A stretch of 22,801 nt of DNA from Actinomycetes bacterium (GTDB taxonomy: Bacteria > Actinomycetota > Actinomycetes > Actinomycetales > Microbacteriaceae). The stretch is from positions 1-22,801 of the forward strand of contig JAEYVF010000138.1 of the NCBI GenBank assembly GCA_023432005.1, given 5' to 3'. Under the pieces are notes generated by a model. That model worked only from the letters and a program-made list of their open reading frames with translations. It had not been told where the DNA came from and ran no database searches. Positions 1 to 7,860 of the stretch are shown here, piece after piece. The translations under genes and the position numbers were made by a program. How positions within the stretch are numbered: the first letter of the stretch is position 1; every line of letters starts with the position of its first letter.

Positions 1-35
1 GGCCGGGAGACATCTCATCCCCCCGTCTCCCGGCC
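1..35. terminator. Perfect 11-bp inverted repeat, likely terminator of an upstream gene
   Basis: GGCCGGGAGAC at 1-11 is the exact reverse complement of GTCTCCCGGCC at 25-35, with a 13-base loop. No T-run follows. It sits before the DarT-like gene, so it probably ends transcription of a gene left of the window. The stem may continue beyond base 1. Confidence 0.5.
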
Positions 36-80
36 GACGGCTCGTGACGCCGCCCCTCCCGCGTGACGTAGCGTGGAGGG

Positions 81-842
81 GTGGCGGAGTGCATTCACGG
101 GTTCGACGAGGGTCTCTGCGACGTCTGCTTCCCGCGGACGCCCGCTCCGGCGGTGAAGGCGGCCGCGAGGCCCGCACCGACCCGCACGACGACGACGCGG
201 GCGGCGACGGCGCGCCAGGCCTCGGCATCCGGTGCCCCCGCGACCCTGCGCCTGCCGGGCCGCCGCGTGCACCACGTGACGCACGTGCGCACGCTCGAGT
301 CGATCGCCCTCGACGGCGAGCTGCGCGCGGATGCCGAGCCCGACGTCGACGTCAGCTCGGCGACGACGCGCGAACTGCGTGCGTCGGCGACCCTGCCCGA
401 CGGGCGCAGCGTCGCATCCTTCGTCTCCTTCTCTCTCTCGCCCGACTCGACCCGCTGGCAGGAGCTGCGTGAGGGTGCCGAGGGAGCGCACTGGTCGGAT
501 GCCGCGCGCGCGGCCACGGCCACCGACTTCGTGATCCTCGCCGTGCCGGTCGACGCGCTCGGCGGCGACGTGGTCTTCGCGGATGGCGACGCTGCGGCCG
601 TGGCCACCCGGTTCGCGCAGGGGATCGAGGCGGGCACGCAGTCGCTGCGCCGCCTGCACGCGGTCGACCCCGACTTCCGCGACGCCGAGCTGCTCGCGCC
701 CGGCCCCGTGCCGCTCTCGGCTGTCGCCGCCATCACCGTCGCGAACGACCGCGTGCGCGACCGCGTGCGCGAGCTGTTCGGCGACGCGGGCCTCGCGGCT
801 CCGCGCATCGCGGTCTACCCGCCCGCCTTCGCGACCGAGTAG
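81..842 (+). CDS. DarT-like (DUF4433) ADP-ribosyltransferase-fold protein
   Basis: The 253-residue protein begins at GTG 81 and has an N-terminal cluster C4-x-H6-x6-C13-x2-C16 (CIHGFDEGLCDVCFP) that could bind zinc. A low-complexity Ala/Arg/Thr linker of about 40 residues follows. From about residue 62 it matches the DarT/DUF4433 pattern: HVTHVRTLESIALDGEL (66-81), a degenerate F-x-F-S-x-SP stretch (114-121), then AELLAPGPVPLSAV (202-215). E203 lies where DarT toxins carry their catalytic glutamate. DarT enzymes ADP-ribosylate thymidine in single-stranded DNA. No DarG-type macrodomain antitoxin is adjacent: the neighbour at 849-1271 is a flavin-type protein on the other strand. The toxin activity is therefore uncertain, and a non-toxic or housekeeping role is possible. 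The GGAGGG at 75-80 abuts the GTG, so the exact start is uncertain. Confidence 0.72.
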   Translation: MAECIHGFDEGLCDVCFPRTPAPAVKAAARPAPTRTTTTRAATARQASASGAPATLRLPGRRVHHVTHVRTLESIALDGELRADAEPDVDVSSATTRELRASATLPDGRSVASFVSFSLSPDSTRWQELREGAEGAHWSDAARAATATDFVILAVPVDALGGDVVFADGDAAAVATRFAQGIEAGTQSLRRLHAVDPDFRDAELLAPGPVPLSAVAAITVANDRVRDRVRELFGDAGLAAPRIAVYPPAFATE

Positions 843-848
843 ACGCCG

Positions 849-1271
849 TCAATACCTCTCGGGCTCGGGCCCGCGGCGGAAGCGCCGACCGCTCAGCACG
901 CGCGGACGGATGCGCACCCAGCGGTACTTGAGCGTCGGCACCCACGGCGTGAGGGGCAGGCGCTCGGCGACGTCGATCTCGCTGCCGTGCTCGACCCGCT
1001 CGGCGACGCCCTTCGCGACGACGCTGAACGCCTCGCCCGCGTCCCAGCCGTCGATCTCGAGCGCGACCTCGGGGTTCACGGTCAACTCGACGAGCTTCGT
1101 GCCGGGCGCGGTGCGGAACCACAGCGCCCCGTCGTGCACGGCGAAGTTGATCGGGAAGATGTCGATCTCACCCGCCGCGGCGAGCGCGATGCGCCCCACC
1201 GGGGCGAGCCCGAGCAACTCCCAGCACTCACGTTCGTCGAGCCGCTCCACCGGTTCCCGATCCTCGGCCAT
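849..1271 (-). CDS. Pyridoxamine 5'-phosphate oxidase (PNPOx)-fold family protein
   Basis: This 140-residue protein has the split-barrel flavin-binding pattern of small PNPOx-like proteins. It opens with an R-L-D-x-x-E-C-W-x-L-L segment, then V-G-R-I-A-L near 35-40, I-D-I-F-P-I-N-F-A-V near 47-56, and the strand GALWFRTAPGTKL. Members bind FMN, F420 or haem and are usually redox enzymes of unknown substrate. The start at 1271 is chosen because AAGGAGG lies 5 bases upstream. An ATG at 1286 also has GGAGG in front and would add five residues (MKEDA). The gene converges on the DarT-like gene with only 6 bases between the stops. The specific substrate cannot be told from the sequence. Confidence 0.78.
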   Translation of the reverse strand: MAEDREPVERLDERECWELLGLAPVGRIALAAAGEIDIFPINFAVHDGALWFRTAPGTKLVELTVNPEVALEIDGWDAGEAFSVVAKGVAERVEHGSEIDVAERLPLTPWVPTLKYRWVRIRPRVLSGRRFRRGPEPERY

Positions 1272-1367
1272 GGCGTCCTCCTTCATCGGTGCCTCCATGG
1301 TGCGCCCGGATGCTGCGGCGCGACAGGGACATTCGGCCCCCTCCCCGGCATCCGCTTGAATGGGTGC

Positions 1368-2240
1368 ATGATCGTGCTCGTCGGCCTCGCGAGCGCGATC
1401 GTCTACGGCGTCTCCGACTTCTTCGGCGGGCTCGGCTCCCGTCGGGTCTCGCCCCTGCTCGTGAGCCTCGTGAGCTTCGCCGCGGCCGCCGTCCCCATCG
1501 CCGTCCTGACCTTCGCCGTCGGATCGGTGTGGTCGGCCGAGGCGGTGTGGCTGGGGCTCGCGGCGGGCCTCGCGGGAGCCGTCGCCATCTGGGCGTTCTA
1601 CGCGGCGCTCGCGATCGGGCCGATGAGCGTCATCTCGCCGACGACGGCGGCCGTCGCCGCCGTGATCCCGGCCGTCGCCGGCATCGTGCAGGGGGAGCGC
1701 TTCAGCCCGATCGGCTACGCGGCCCTCGGCGCCCTCGTGGTCGCGGCGGTTCTGCTCGGCGTCACGCGCGAGCAGCAGGGCGGCGAGGTCGGCATGCGGG
1801 CCGTCGTGCTCGCGGTGGCCTCGGGCGTCGGCTTCGGGGGCTACAACGTCATCATGGAGCTGACGCCGCCCGAGTCGGAGTACGCGCCGCTGCTCATCGA
1901 TCTCCTCGGCGGCGCCGCGCTCTTCGCGGTGGCGCTCGCCGTGCTGCGGTTCGCGCGGGGCGATTCCTGGTGGGGCGGAGCCGAGGCGCCGCCCGCGGTC
2001 GCCCGCCGGCCGGGCCTGCTCTTCGCCGTCGGCGCGGGCCTGCTCATGGCCGTCGCCAACGCGCTGCTCGTGTGGGGTCTGCACCAGGGTGAGCTCGCGA
2101 TCATGGGCGTGCTCGCATCGCTCTATCCGCTCGGCACCGTGCTGCTCGCGCTCACGGTGCTCCGCGAGCGGCTCACGCGCGTGCAGATCGTCGGCGTCGC
2201 GCTCGCGCTCGCCGCGTCGGCCGCGCTGGCCTGGGGCTGA
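1368..2240 (+). CDS. EamA/DMT-family membrane transporter
   Basis: The 290-residue protein is almost entirely hydrophobic, with about ten membrane helices arranged as two repeated EamA halves. The N-terminal half holds A-x-x-Y-G-V-S-D-F-F-G-G near 9-20, and the second half ends with the typical L-R-E-R-L-T-R-V-Q-I-V-G-V-A-L. These are drug/metabolite transporter family exporters or permeases of the inner membrane. The substrate is unknown. ATG 1368 begins right at the first helix, and a TTGAAT hexamer ends 6 bases before it, so the mRNA may be leaderless. It is followed 42 bases later by gltX on the same strand, with no strong terminator between them. Confidence 0.85.
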   Translation: MIVLVGLASAIVYGVSDFFGGLGSRRVSPLLVSLVSFAAAAVPIAVLTFAVGSVWSAEAVWLGLAAGLAGAVAIWAFYAALAIGPMSVISPTTAAVAAVIPAVAGIVQGERFSPIGYAALGALVVAAVLLGVTREQQGGEVGMRAVVLAVASGVGFGGYNVIMELTPPESEYAPLLIDLLGGAALFAVALAVLRFARGDSWWGGAEAPPAVARRPGLLFAVGAGLLMAVANALLVWGLHQGELAIMGVLASLYPLGTVLLALTVLRERLTRVQIVGVALALAASAALAWG

Positions 2241-2268
2241 GCCCCGCCGCATCCGCGCGAGGCCCCGG

Positions 2269-2274
2269 TAGGAT
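2269..2274 (+). promoter_or_regulatory. Candidate -10 box (TAGGAT) of gltX, leaderless-type
   Basis: TAGGAT lies 8 bases before the gltX ATG at 2283, so transcription would begin at or next to the start codon. There is no Shine-Dalgarno sequence in between. No convincing -35 is visible, and the spacing is the main support. Confidence 0.4.
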
Positions 2275-2282
2275 CGGACTCG

Positions 2283-3788
2283 ATGTCGCTCCCCTTCTCC
2301 ACTGCGACCGGCGCGGATGTGCGCGTGCGGTTCTGCCCCTCGCCCACCGGCACCCCCCACGTCGGGATGGTGCGCACCGCCCTCTTCAACTGGGCCTACG
2401 CCCGGCACACGGGCGGCAAGCTCGTGTTCCGCGTCGAGGACACGGATGCCGCGCGCGACTCGGAGGAGAGCTACCTGCAGCTCATCGACGCGCTCACCTG
2501 GCTCGGCATCGACTGGGACGAGGGTGTCGAGAAGGGCGGCCCGCACGGCCCGTACCGCCAGTCGCAGCGCACCGAGATCTACCTCGAGCTCATCGAGCGG
2601 CTGACGGCGTCCGGCCACCTCTACGAGTCGTTCGTGACCCCGGAGGAGATGGAGGCCCGCAACGTCGCCGCGGGCCGCGACCCGCGCCAGGGGTACGACA
2701 ACTTCGAGCGCGAGCTCACCGAGGAGCAGCGCGCGGCGTTCCGCGCCGAGGGTCGGAAGCCGAGCCTGCGCCTGCGCGTGCCCGACACCGACCTCACGTT
2801 CCACGACCTCATCCGGGGCGAGATCACCTTCCCGGCCGGCAGCTTCACCGACTTCGTCGTGGTGCGGCCGAACGGCGCCCCGCTCTACACCTTCGTGAAC
2901 CCCGTCGACGACGCGCTCATGGGCGTCACGCACGTCTTCCGCGGTGAGGACATCCTCTCCTCGACGCCGCGCCAGATCGCCCTCTACCTCGCGCTCATCG
3001 AGGCGGGCGTCACCGACTTCATCCCGCAGTTCGCGCACATGCCGCTCGTCTACGGCGAGGGCGCGAAGAAGCTCAGCAAGCGCGACCCCGAGTCGAACCT
3101 CTTCCACCACCGCGACCGGGGGTTCATCCCCGAGGGGCTGCTGAACTACCTCGCCCTGCTCGGCTGGTCGATCGCGCCCGACCGCGACGTCTTCACGCAG
3201 GACGAGTTCGTGGCCGCGTTCGACATCCGCGACGTGAACCCCAACCCCGCGCGCTTCGACCAGAAGAAGGCCGACGCGATCAACGGCGACCACATCCGCA
3301 TGCTCGACGCCGCCGACTTCGAGGAGCGCATCGTGCCCTACCTCGAGGGCTACCTCGCCGATCCGCCGACCGAGGGACAGCGCGCGATCCTGCGCGAGGC
3401 GGCGCCGCTCATCCAGGAGCGCGTGACCGTGCTGGGGGAGGCGCGCGGCATGCTCGCGTTCCTCTTCACCCCCGACGACGAGCTCGAGTACGAGCACGAC
3501 GCGATGCCGAAGGACGCCGACGAGGCCCGGCTCGTGCTCGACGTCTCGGAGGCCGCGCTCGAGCAGCTGACCGAGTTCGGCCGCGTCGAGATCGAGGAGG
3601 CGCTGCGCACGGCGCTCCTGACGCCGGTCGAGGAGGGCGGGCCCGGCCTCAAGCCGCGCACCGCCTTCGGCCCGCTGCGCACGGCGATCTCGGGGCGCCG
3701 CATCAGCCCGCCGCTCTTCGAGTCCATGGAGATCCTCGGCAAGGAGTCGACGCTCGCCCGGCTCGAGCGCTTCCGCCGGGCGCTGTAG
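2283..3788 (+). CDS. gltX: Glutamyl-tRNA synthetase
   Basis: This 501-residue class I aminoacyl-tRNA synthetase charges tRNA-Glu with glutamate using ATP. The Rossmann catalytic half carries the HIGH-type signature [13 protein letters not shown] (residues 15-27). The R-V-E-D-T-D motif and the KMSKS equivalent K-K-L-S-K-R (about 262) follow, then the C-terminal anticodon-binding region. Length and motif spacing are normal. Actinobacteria usually lack GlnRS. In them GluRS also misacylates tRNA-Gln, which GatCAB then amidates, and a tRNA-Gln gene lies 119 bases downstream, in keeping with that. The start is ATG 2283, fitting the conserved N-terminus. Confidence 0.97.
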   Translation: MSLPFSTATGADVRVRFCPSPTGTPHVGMVRTALFNWAYARHTGGKLVFRVEDTDAARDSEESYLQLIDALTWLGIDWDEGVEKGGPHGPYRQSQRTEIYLELIERLTASGHLYESFVTPEEMEARNVAAGRDPRQGYDNFERELTEEQRAAFRAEGRKPSLRLRVPDTDLTFHDLIRGEITFPAGSFTDFVVVRPNGAPLYTFVNPVDDALMGVTHVFRGEDILSSTPRQIALYLALIEAGVTDFIPQFAHMPLVYGEGAKKLSKRDPESNLFHHRDRGFIPEGLLNYLALLGWSIAPDRDVFTQDEFVAAFDIRDVNPNPARFDQKKADAINGDHIRMLDAADFEERIVPYLEGYLADPPTEGQRAILREAAPLIQERVTVLGEARGMLAFLFTPDDELEYEHDAMPKDADEARLVLDVSEAALEQLTEFGRVEIEEALRTALLTPVEEGGPGLKPRTAFGPLRTAISGRRISPPLFESMEILGKESTLARLERFRRAL

Positions 3789-3822
3789 CGTTCGCCCCCT
3801 CCGGGAGGAGGAGCCCCCGCGG

Positions 3823-3852
3823 TTCGGTGCCCCTCCGTCGGTAGGGTAAAGT
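3823..3852 (+). promoter_or_regulatory. Candidate promoter of tRNA-Gln
   Basis: TTCGGT at 3823-3828 and TAAAGT at 3847-3852 are 18 bases apart, giving a SigA-like pair about 55 bases before the tRNA. The -10 fits TANNNT well and the -35 is only fair. The tRNA could also be read through from gltX. Confidence 0.4.
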
Positions 3853-3907
3853 GTCTAGTCGGTTCGGGTTCGCCCGGACAGCACCGCCCGGCCCCCGGCT
3901 GGAACGG

Positions 3908-3979
3908 TGGGGTATGGTGTAATTGGCAACACGGCTGATTCTGGTTCAGTTGTTCTTGGTTCGAGTCCAGGTACCCCAG
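3908..3979 (+). tRNA. trnQ: tRNA-Gln (anticodon CTG)
   Basis: A full cloverleaf can be drawn. The acceptor arm is TGGGGTA/TACCCCA with discriminator G3979. The D arm is GTGT/ACAC. The anticodon stem GCTGA/TCAGT encloses loop TTCTGGT (anticodon CTG, reading CAG). The T arm is CTTGG-TTCGAGT-CCAGG. CCA is not encoded: CTC follows the discriminator. It is placed between gltX and a membrane protein gene and is followed at once by a strong terminator. Confidence 0.95.
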
Positions 3980-3988
3980 CTCTCGAAG

Positions 3989-4013
3989 AACCCCCGCTCA
4001 GGCGGGGGTTTTC
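3989..4013 (+). terminator. Rho-independent terminator after tRNA-Gln
   Basis: AACCCCCGC at 3989-3997 pairs perfectly with GCGGGGGTT at 4002-4010 across a TCAG loop, and TTTTC follows. It begins 10 bases after the tRNA 3' end. Confidence 0.88.
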
Positions 4014-4102
4014 TCGTACCGGCGTCGACCTCGCGGAATCGGGGAGAACTCCCCGCGCGCGCCGTTCGCGGGACCCCGCCGCGACACGGCAGACTCTTGC
4101 TC

Positions 4103-5341
4103 ATGTCCGATTCGCAGCAGCCCGGCGCCTCCGGCGACGACCAGGTCCCCCCGATCCCTCCCGCACCGTCCGCCGGCGTGCCGCCCGTGCCGCCCGCGGC
4201 CCCTGAGCCCGCGGCCGCCGAGGCGCCCGCGATCCCCGGATCGGAGCAGCCGGCGGAGCCCTTCGCCGCGTCCGAGCCGGTGAACCCCTACGCGCCGCCG
4301 TCGACGACCGTGCCGAGCTCGGCGCCCGCGGCCCCCGTGCCGCCCGTCACCCCGGTCGCCCCCGAGCAGCCCGCCAACCCGTATGCGGCACCGGCGGCGA
4401 ACCCGTACGCGGCGCCCTCCGCTCCCGCCGCCGCGCAGCAGCCCGTCAACCCGTACGCGGCGACGCCGGCCAACCCCTATGCCGCTCCCGGTGCCGGCGG
4501 CCCCGCGGCACCGGGATACGCCGCGACCCCGGCCTACGCCGCCGGCGCGCCCGTCGGCCCCTCGCGCTTCAACGTGCTGGGCCTCGTGTCTCTCATCCTC
4601 GGTGGCGTCGCGTTCCTGTTCGGGATCACGATCGGATGGGTCCCGTACGTCGGGTTCTTCTTCGTGCTGCTCGCCCTCGTCGGCGTCGTGCTGGGCATCG
4701 TCGGTCTCCTCGCCAAGAACAAGGGCAAGGGTCTCGCGATCGCCGGCACGATCGTCTCGGGCGTCTCCCTGCTGCTCACCGCGGCGATCAGCATCATCAT
4801 GCTGCTGTTCGTCACGAGCTTCTCGAACACCGTCGAGGAATGGCCCGACGACCCCGTCATCACCGATCCCGACTACACGGCCGAGGACGAGGACCCGAAC
4901 GCGCTCGGCGGCGTCGACAACCCCGCGGCCGTGGGCGACACCGTCACGTTCTCGGACTACGACGGGGTCGAGCAGTGGGATGTCGTCGTGGGCGCGCCGA
5001 ACCTCGATGCGACGGCCGACGTGCTGGCCGCCTACGAGTACAACGAGCAGCCCGCCGCGGGCAACGTCTACATCGTCGTGCCGATGACGGTGACGTACCT
5101 CGGCGAGGACACCGACCTGCCGTACATGCTCTTCACGGACCTGCTCACCAACCAGGCGAACGACGTGTACGACATCAGCTACGCGCAGTACCCGGGCTCG
5201 ATCTACGACGCGGGCGAGCTCGCGGCCGGCGAGAGCGCCGAGGTGAACCTCGTGTTCGAGGTGCCCGCCGACGAGGTCGCGGGGTCGCTGCTGCGGATCA
5301 ACTCGATCTGGGGCAACGACATCTACGTGCAGCTCGGCTGA
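4103..5341 (+). CDS. Membrane protein: Pro/Ala-rich N-terminus, DUF4190-like helices, DUF4352-like outer domain
   Basis: The 412-residue protein starts at ATG 4103 (MSDSQQPGAS). An earlier in-frame start would run through the tRNA and its terminator and is not credible. Residues 1-150 are a disordered Pro/Ala tail with five N-P-Y-A units. About 156-240 hold three membrane helices (F-N-V-L-G-L-V-S-L-I-L-G-G, then a V-L-G-I-V-G-L-L turn), which resembles DUF4190. From about 245 an acidic linker leads to an outer domain with G-D-T-V-T-F and later beta-strands ending in I-Y-V-Q-L-G, resembling the DUF4352 immunoglobulin-like fold. The function is unknown. The architecture suggests a surface-exposed, membrane-anchored protein, perhaps involved in envelope sensing or binding. 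It is a single-gene unit bounded by terminators on both sides. Confidence 0.82.
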   Translation: MSDSQQPGASGDDQVPPIPPAPSAGVPPVPPAAPEPAAAEAPAIPGSEQPAEPFAASEPVNPYAPPSTTVPSSAPAAPVPPVTPVAPEQPANPYAAPAANPYAAPSAPAAAQQPVNPYAATPANPYAAPGAGGPAAPGYAATPAYAAGAPVGPSRFNVLGLVSLILGGVAFLFGITIGWVPYVGFFFVLLALVGVVLGIVGLLAKNKGKGLAIAGTIVSGVSLLLTAAISIIMLLFVTSFSNTVEEWPDDPVITDPDYTAEDEDPNALGGVDNPAAVGDTVTFSDYDGVEQWDVVVGAPNLDATADVLAAYEYNEQPAAGNVYIVVPMTVTYLGEDTDLPYMLFTDLLTNQANDVYDISYAQYPGSIYDAGELAAGESAEVNLVFEVPADEVAGSLLRINSIWGNDIYVQLG

Positions 5342-5350
5342 TCCGCGCAT

Positions 5351-5391
5351 CCGTCGGCCCCCGCTCGTCGCGCACGGGTGGGGGCCGACGG
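5351..5391 (+). terminator. 12-bp perfect hairpin after the DUF4190-like gene
   Basis: CCGTCGGCCCCC at 5351-5362 pairs perfectly with GGGGGCCGACGG at 5380-5391, with a 17-base loop. It begins 10 bases after the stop codon. There is no T-run, as is common in high-GC actinobacteria. Confidence 0.75.
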
Positions 5392-5403
5392 CGTCTCGGC
5401 GAG

Positions 5404-5409
5404 TAGGGT
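5404..5409 (+). promoter_or_regulatory. Candidate -10 box (TAGGGT) of the GAP-family gene
   Basis: TAGGGT lies 29 bases before ATG 5439, leaving room for a short leader with GAGAGGAG at 5423-5430 as ribosome binding site. No clear -35 is visible because the terminator stem occupies that region. Confidence 0.35.
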
Positions 5410-5438
5410 CGAGCCATCCGGCGAGAGGAGCTGCGCGG

Positions 5439-6119
5439 ATGGACGTGCTCGGTGTGCTCCTGCCCCTCGCCCTCGGCGTGGCCCTGTCGACCGTGCCGAT
5501 CACGGTCATGCTCGCGCTGCTGCTGTCGCCGCGCGGACGCACGGTGGGACTCGCCTACCTCGTGGGCTACGCGATCGGGCTGGCCGTCGTCACGGTCGGG
5601 TTCACGGCGGGGCTGCGGGCGCTCCCGACCGGCGGCACCCCGCTACCGGACCTCGTGATCGGCGCCGGCGAGATCCTCATCGGCCTCGTCGGCGTGTGGT
5701 TCGCCGTGTGGGTGTTCCGGCGTGGACGTCGTCGTCGCCCGATGTCCGACGGCGTCGACCCGGAGGTGCCCGGGTGGCTGAGCCGAGTGGGACGGATGAA
5801 GCCCGCGACGGCGTTCCTCGTGGGCCTCGCCCTCAATCTGCGCGCCAAGGCGCTCGTGCTCGCCACCGCAGCCGCCCTCGCGTTCAACGCGGGCGAGCTG
5901 ACGCCGCTCGCGTGGGCGATCGACACCGCGGTCTACCTCGCGATCGGGCTCTCGACGGTCGCGACCCCCGTCATCATCGTGTGGCGCTCGGGGGAGCGGG
6001 CGCGCCCGACCCTGCAGCGTGCGCAGCACTGGGTCTCGCGCCACAGCTACGTCGTCACCGCCGTCGTCGTCGTGATGGTGGCCGTGGTGCTCATCGGCGA
6101 CGGGCTCTCGCGACTCTGA
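5439..6119 (+). CDS. GAP-family (LysE-superfamily-like) membrane protein
   Basis: The 226-residue integral membrane protein has about six helices. The opening L-P-L-A-L-G-V-A-L-S-T-V-P-I and the helix containing G-L-A-Y-L-V-G-Y-A-I-G are typical of the GAP family (Sap/GAP, linked in mycobacteria to export of peptidoglycolipids). A basic cytoplasmic loop (R-R-G-R-R-R-R, about 94-100) and P-G-W-L-S-R-V-G-R-M-K-P follow. The substrate is not known here, and a general small-molecule exporter is equally possible. The start at 5439 is supported by GAGAGGAG 8 bases upstream. The gene converges on the MBL gene, with 28 bases between the stops. Confidence 0.75.
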   Translation: MDVLGVLLPLALGVALSTVPITVMLALLLSPRGRTVGLAYLVGYAIGLAVVTVGFTAGLRALPTGGTPLPDLVIGAGEILIGLVGVWFAVWVFRRGRRRRPMSDGVDPEVPGWLSRVGRMKPATAFLVGLALNLRAKALVLATAAALAFNAGELTPLAWAIDTAVYLAIGLSTVATPVIIVWRSGERARPTLQRAQHWVSRHSYVVTAVVVVMVAVVLIGDGLSRL

Positions 6120-6147
6120 TCGCCGGAGGGAGCGGTTCGCCGCGGCG

Positions 6148-6792
6148 TCAGAGGTCGATCGACTGCCCGGGCTCGAGCACCGTGTACTCGCCGCCGCCCT
6201 GCTCGGTCGCCCACTGCAGGCGGTCGTTGTGCACCTTCTTGCCCGCGACCGAGAGCGTCATGTCGTGCACGGGGAACGCCCGGCGCGGTTTCACGGCGAG
6301 CACGTAGTCCATCGCCTCGCCGACCTTGAGCCACGGGGCGCCCAGCGGCGCCGCGAGCAGCTCGACCTCGACGCCCTCGGGCACCGTGTAGGAGTCGCCG
6401 CCGTAGTAGAACTCGCCGTCGACGAGCACGCCCACGTTGTCGATCACGGGGATCGAGGAGTGGATGACGTTGTGCGTCTCGCCGAAGAAGCGCAGCTGGA
6501 ACGGACCGACCTCGAGCTCGTCGCCCGCCGCCACGACCTCGACCTCGATGCCGGACGCGGCCGCGACATCCGCGACCCCCTGCGGCGCCAGCACGCGGGC
6601 GTCGGGGTTGGCCTCGAGCAGCTCGGTGACGCGGTCGACCGAGTAATGGTCGGCGTGCTCGTGCGTGATGACGATGCCGACGATGCCGGAGGTGTCGGGG
6701 AGCGTCGCGAGGAACGAGCCGGGGTCGATCACGAGGCGATCCGACCCCTTGCTGACGACCATGGCGGAGTGCTCGAACTTCGTGACGTTCAT
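6148..6792 (-). CDS. MBL-fold (UlaG-like) metal-dependent hydrolase
   Basis: The 214-residue protein is a compact metallo-beta-lactamase-fold hydrolase. The metal motif T-H-E-H-A-D-H is at 43-49, with further likely ligands H107 or H111, D133 in Y-Y-G-G-D-S, and H176 in F-P-V-H-D. The length and the G-D-R-L-V-I-D-P-G start match the UlaG-like/YtnP-like group of soluble hydrolases (lactonases and phosphodiesterases). The actual substrate is unknown. The start at 6792 is preceded by TAGGGT ending 6 bases upstream, so the mRNA is probably leaderless. It is divergent from the esterase gene, 56 bases away. Confidence 0.85.
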   Translation of the reverse strand: MNVTKFEHSAMVVSKGSDRLVIDPGSFLATLPDTSGIVGIVITHEHADHYSVDRVTELLEANPDARVLAPQGVADVAAASGIEVEVVAAGDELEVGPFQLRFFGETHNVIHSSIPVIDNVGVLVDGEFYYGGDSYTVPEGVEVELLAAPLGAPWLKVGEAMDYVLAVKPRRAFPVHDMTLSVAGKKVHNDRLQWATEQGGGEYTVLEPGQSIDL

Positions 6793-6798
6793 GATCCG

Positions 6799-6804
6799 AC
6801 CCTA
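6799..6804 (-). promoter_or_regulatory. Candidate -10 box (TAGGGT) of the MBL hydrolase gene
   Basis: On the minus strand TAGGGT-CGGATC-ATG places the expected transcription start on the start codon. It is part of a 56-base divergent promoter region. Confidence 0.45.
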
Positions 6805-6818
6805 TTGCCCCGGGTGGC

Positions 6819-6824
6819 TAGGGT
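6819..6824 (+). promoter_or_regulatory. Candidate -10 box (TAGGGT) of the CE7 esterase gene
   Basis: TAGGGT is followed by a short leader with GAGGAGG at 6836-6842 and ATG 6849. No good -35 is visible upstream. Confidence 0.4.
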
Positions 6825-6848
6825 GTTCTCGACCCGAGGAGGATCTGC

Positions 6849-7817
6849 ATGTTCGTCGACCTGCCCGAGGCCGAGCTGCGGGAGTACCGCAGCGCCCAGG
6901 CCGACCCCGCCGACTTCGACGCGTTCTGGGGGGAGACGCTCGCCGAGAGCCGCGCTGCCGCCCCGGCGGGTGCGGAGCTCGTGCCCGTCGACGCGGGCCT
7001 GCGCACGGTCGACGTGTGGGACGTGACCTTCCCGGGCTTCGCGGGCCAGCCCATCCGCGCGTGGCTGCGCGCGCCGCGCGGCGCCGTCGGCCCGCTGCCG
7101 ACCGTCGTGCAGTACCAGGGCTACGGCGGCGGTCGGGGGCGGCCGACCGAGAACCTCGTGTACTCGGCGGCGGGCTTCGCGCATCTGCTGGTCGACACGC
7201 GCGGGCAGGGCTCCGGGTGGTCGCTCGGGGCGACACCGGACTCCGGCGAGACCGGGCCGCAGATCCCCGGCGTCATGACGCGCGGCATCGACAGCCGCGA
7301 CACCTACTACTACCGGCGCCTGTTCACGGATGCCGTGCGCGCGGTCGACGCGGCCCGCACTCTCGATATCGTCGACCCCGCGCGCATCGCGATCGCGGGC
7401 GGCAGCCAGGGCGGGGGGATCACGCTCGCCGTCGCGGGGCTCGTCGACGGGCTCTCGGCCGTGCTGCCGCGCGTGCCGTTCCTGTGCGACTTCCCGCGCG
7501 CGATCACGATCCACGACACCGACCCGTACCACGAGCTCGTGCGCTACCTCGCGCAGCACCGCACCAAGGCATCCGCCGTGCTCGACACCCTCGCCTACTT
7601 CGACGGCGTGAACTTCGCGCGGCGTGCGACGGCGCCCGCCTGGTTCACGGTCGCCCTCATGGATGAGGTGTGCAAGCCGTCGACGGTCTTCGGGGCCTAC
7701 AACGCGTACGCCGGGCCCAAGAGCATCGAGGTGTTCCCCTTCAACGGCCACGAGGGCGGGGGAGCGCAGTCGGACGGCGACGAGGTGCGCGTCCTGCATG
7801 AGGTCTTCGGGAGCTGA
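6849..7817 (+). CDS. Acetylxylan esterase / cephalosporin-C deacetylase (CE7 family)
   Basis: The 322-residue alpha/beta-hydrolase is predicted to remove acetyl groups from xylo-oligosaccharides and related acetyl esters. It shows the CE7 layout: oxyanion region V-Q-Y-Q-G-Y-G-G-G (87-95), R-G-Q-G (118-121), nucleophile elbow G-G-S-Q-G-G with S186, acid D272 in A-L-M-D-E-V-C-K-P-S-T, and H301 in N-G-H-E-G-G. All triad residues are present. CE7 enzymes are usually cytoplasmic hexamers of about 320 residues, and no signal peptide is seen here. The start at ATG 6849 has GAGGAGG 6 bases upstream. A role in plant-cell-wall sugar use would suit the hydroxycinnamate genes further right, but the two are not physically linked. 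Confidence 0.9.
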   Translation: MFVDLPEAELREYRSAQADPADFDAFWGETLAESRAAAPAGAELVPVDAGLRTVDVWDVTFPGFAGQPIRAWLRAPRGAVGPLPTVVQYQGYGGGRGRPTENLVYSAAGFAHLLVDTRGQGSGWSLGATPDSGETGPQIPGVMTRGIDSRDTYYYRRLFTDAVRAVDAARTLDIVDPARIAIAGGSQGGGITLAVAGLVDGLSAVLPRVPFLCDFPRAITIHDTDPYHELVRYLAQHRTKASAVLDTLAYFDGVNFARRATAPAWFTVALMDEVCKPSTVFGAYNAYAGPKSIEVFPFNGHEGGGAQSDGDEVRVLHEVFGS

Positions 7818-7828
7818 CGAGCCCGAGC

Positions 7829-7860
7829 GTGACAGATACCCCAGGGGGGTATACCCTGTC
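7829..7860 (+). promoter_or_regulatory. csoR promoter with embedded CsoR-type operator
   Basis: GTGACA (-35, 7829-7834) and TACCCT (-10, 7852-7857) are 17 bases apart, and the expected start falls on the csoR ATG at 7864. The spacer carries ATACCCC (7836-7842) and GGGGTAT (7846-7852), the C-tract/G-tract inverted repeat typical of CsoR operators. Outer arms GACAG (7831-7835) and CTGTC (7856-7860) add a second inverted repeat. Bound repressor would block RNA polymerase directly. Confidence 0.8.

Noticed and set aside
81..1271. Complete DarTG toxin-antitoxin pair
   Set aside because: The neighbouring gene is a PNPOx-fold protein on the other strand, not a macrodomain protein, so no pair is visible.
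1272..3497. Long minus-strand reading frame continuous with the PNPOx-type gene across gltX and the EamA gene
   Set aside because: It is opposite strongly supported gltX and EamA coding sequence and has the Arg/Glu/Asp/His-rich composition of a reverse-frame artefact. Only its last 140 residues look like a protein family.
3791..3820. Possible gltX terminator (CCTCC/GGAGG)
   Set aside because: The stem is very short, with almost no loop and no T-run, so it is not convincing.
3923..4102. N-terminal extension of the DUF4190-like protein
   Set aside because: It would translate through tRNA-Gln and its terminator. ATG 4103 gives a sensible N-terminus.
4280..4500. Short DNA repeats that could be taken for a CRISPR-like or satellite array
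   Set aside because: They are degenerate codons for N-P-Y-A units in a Pro/Ala-rich coding segment, with no constant repeat and spacer sizes.
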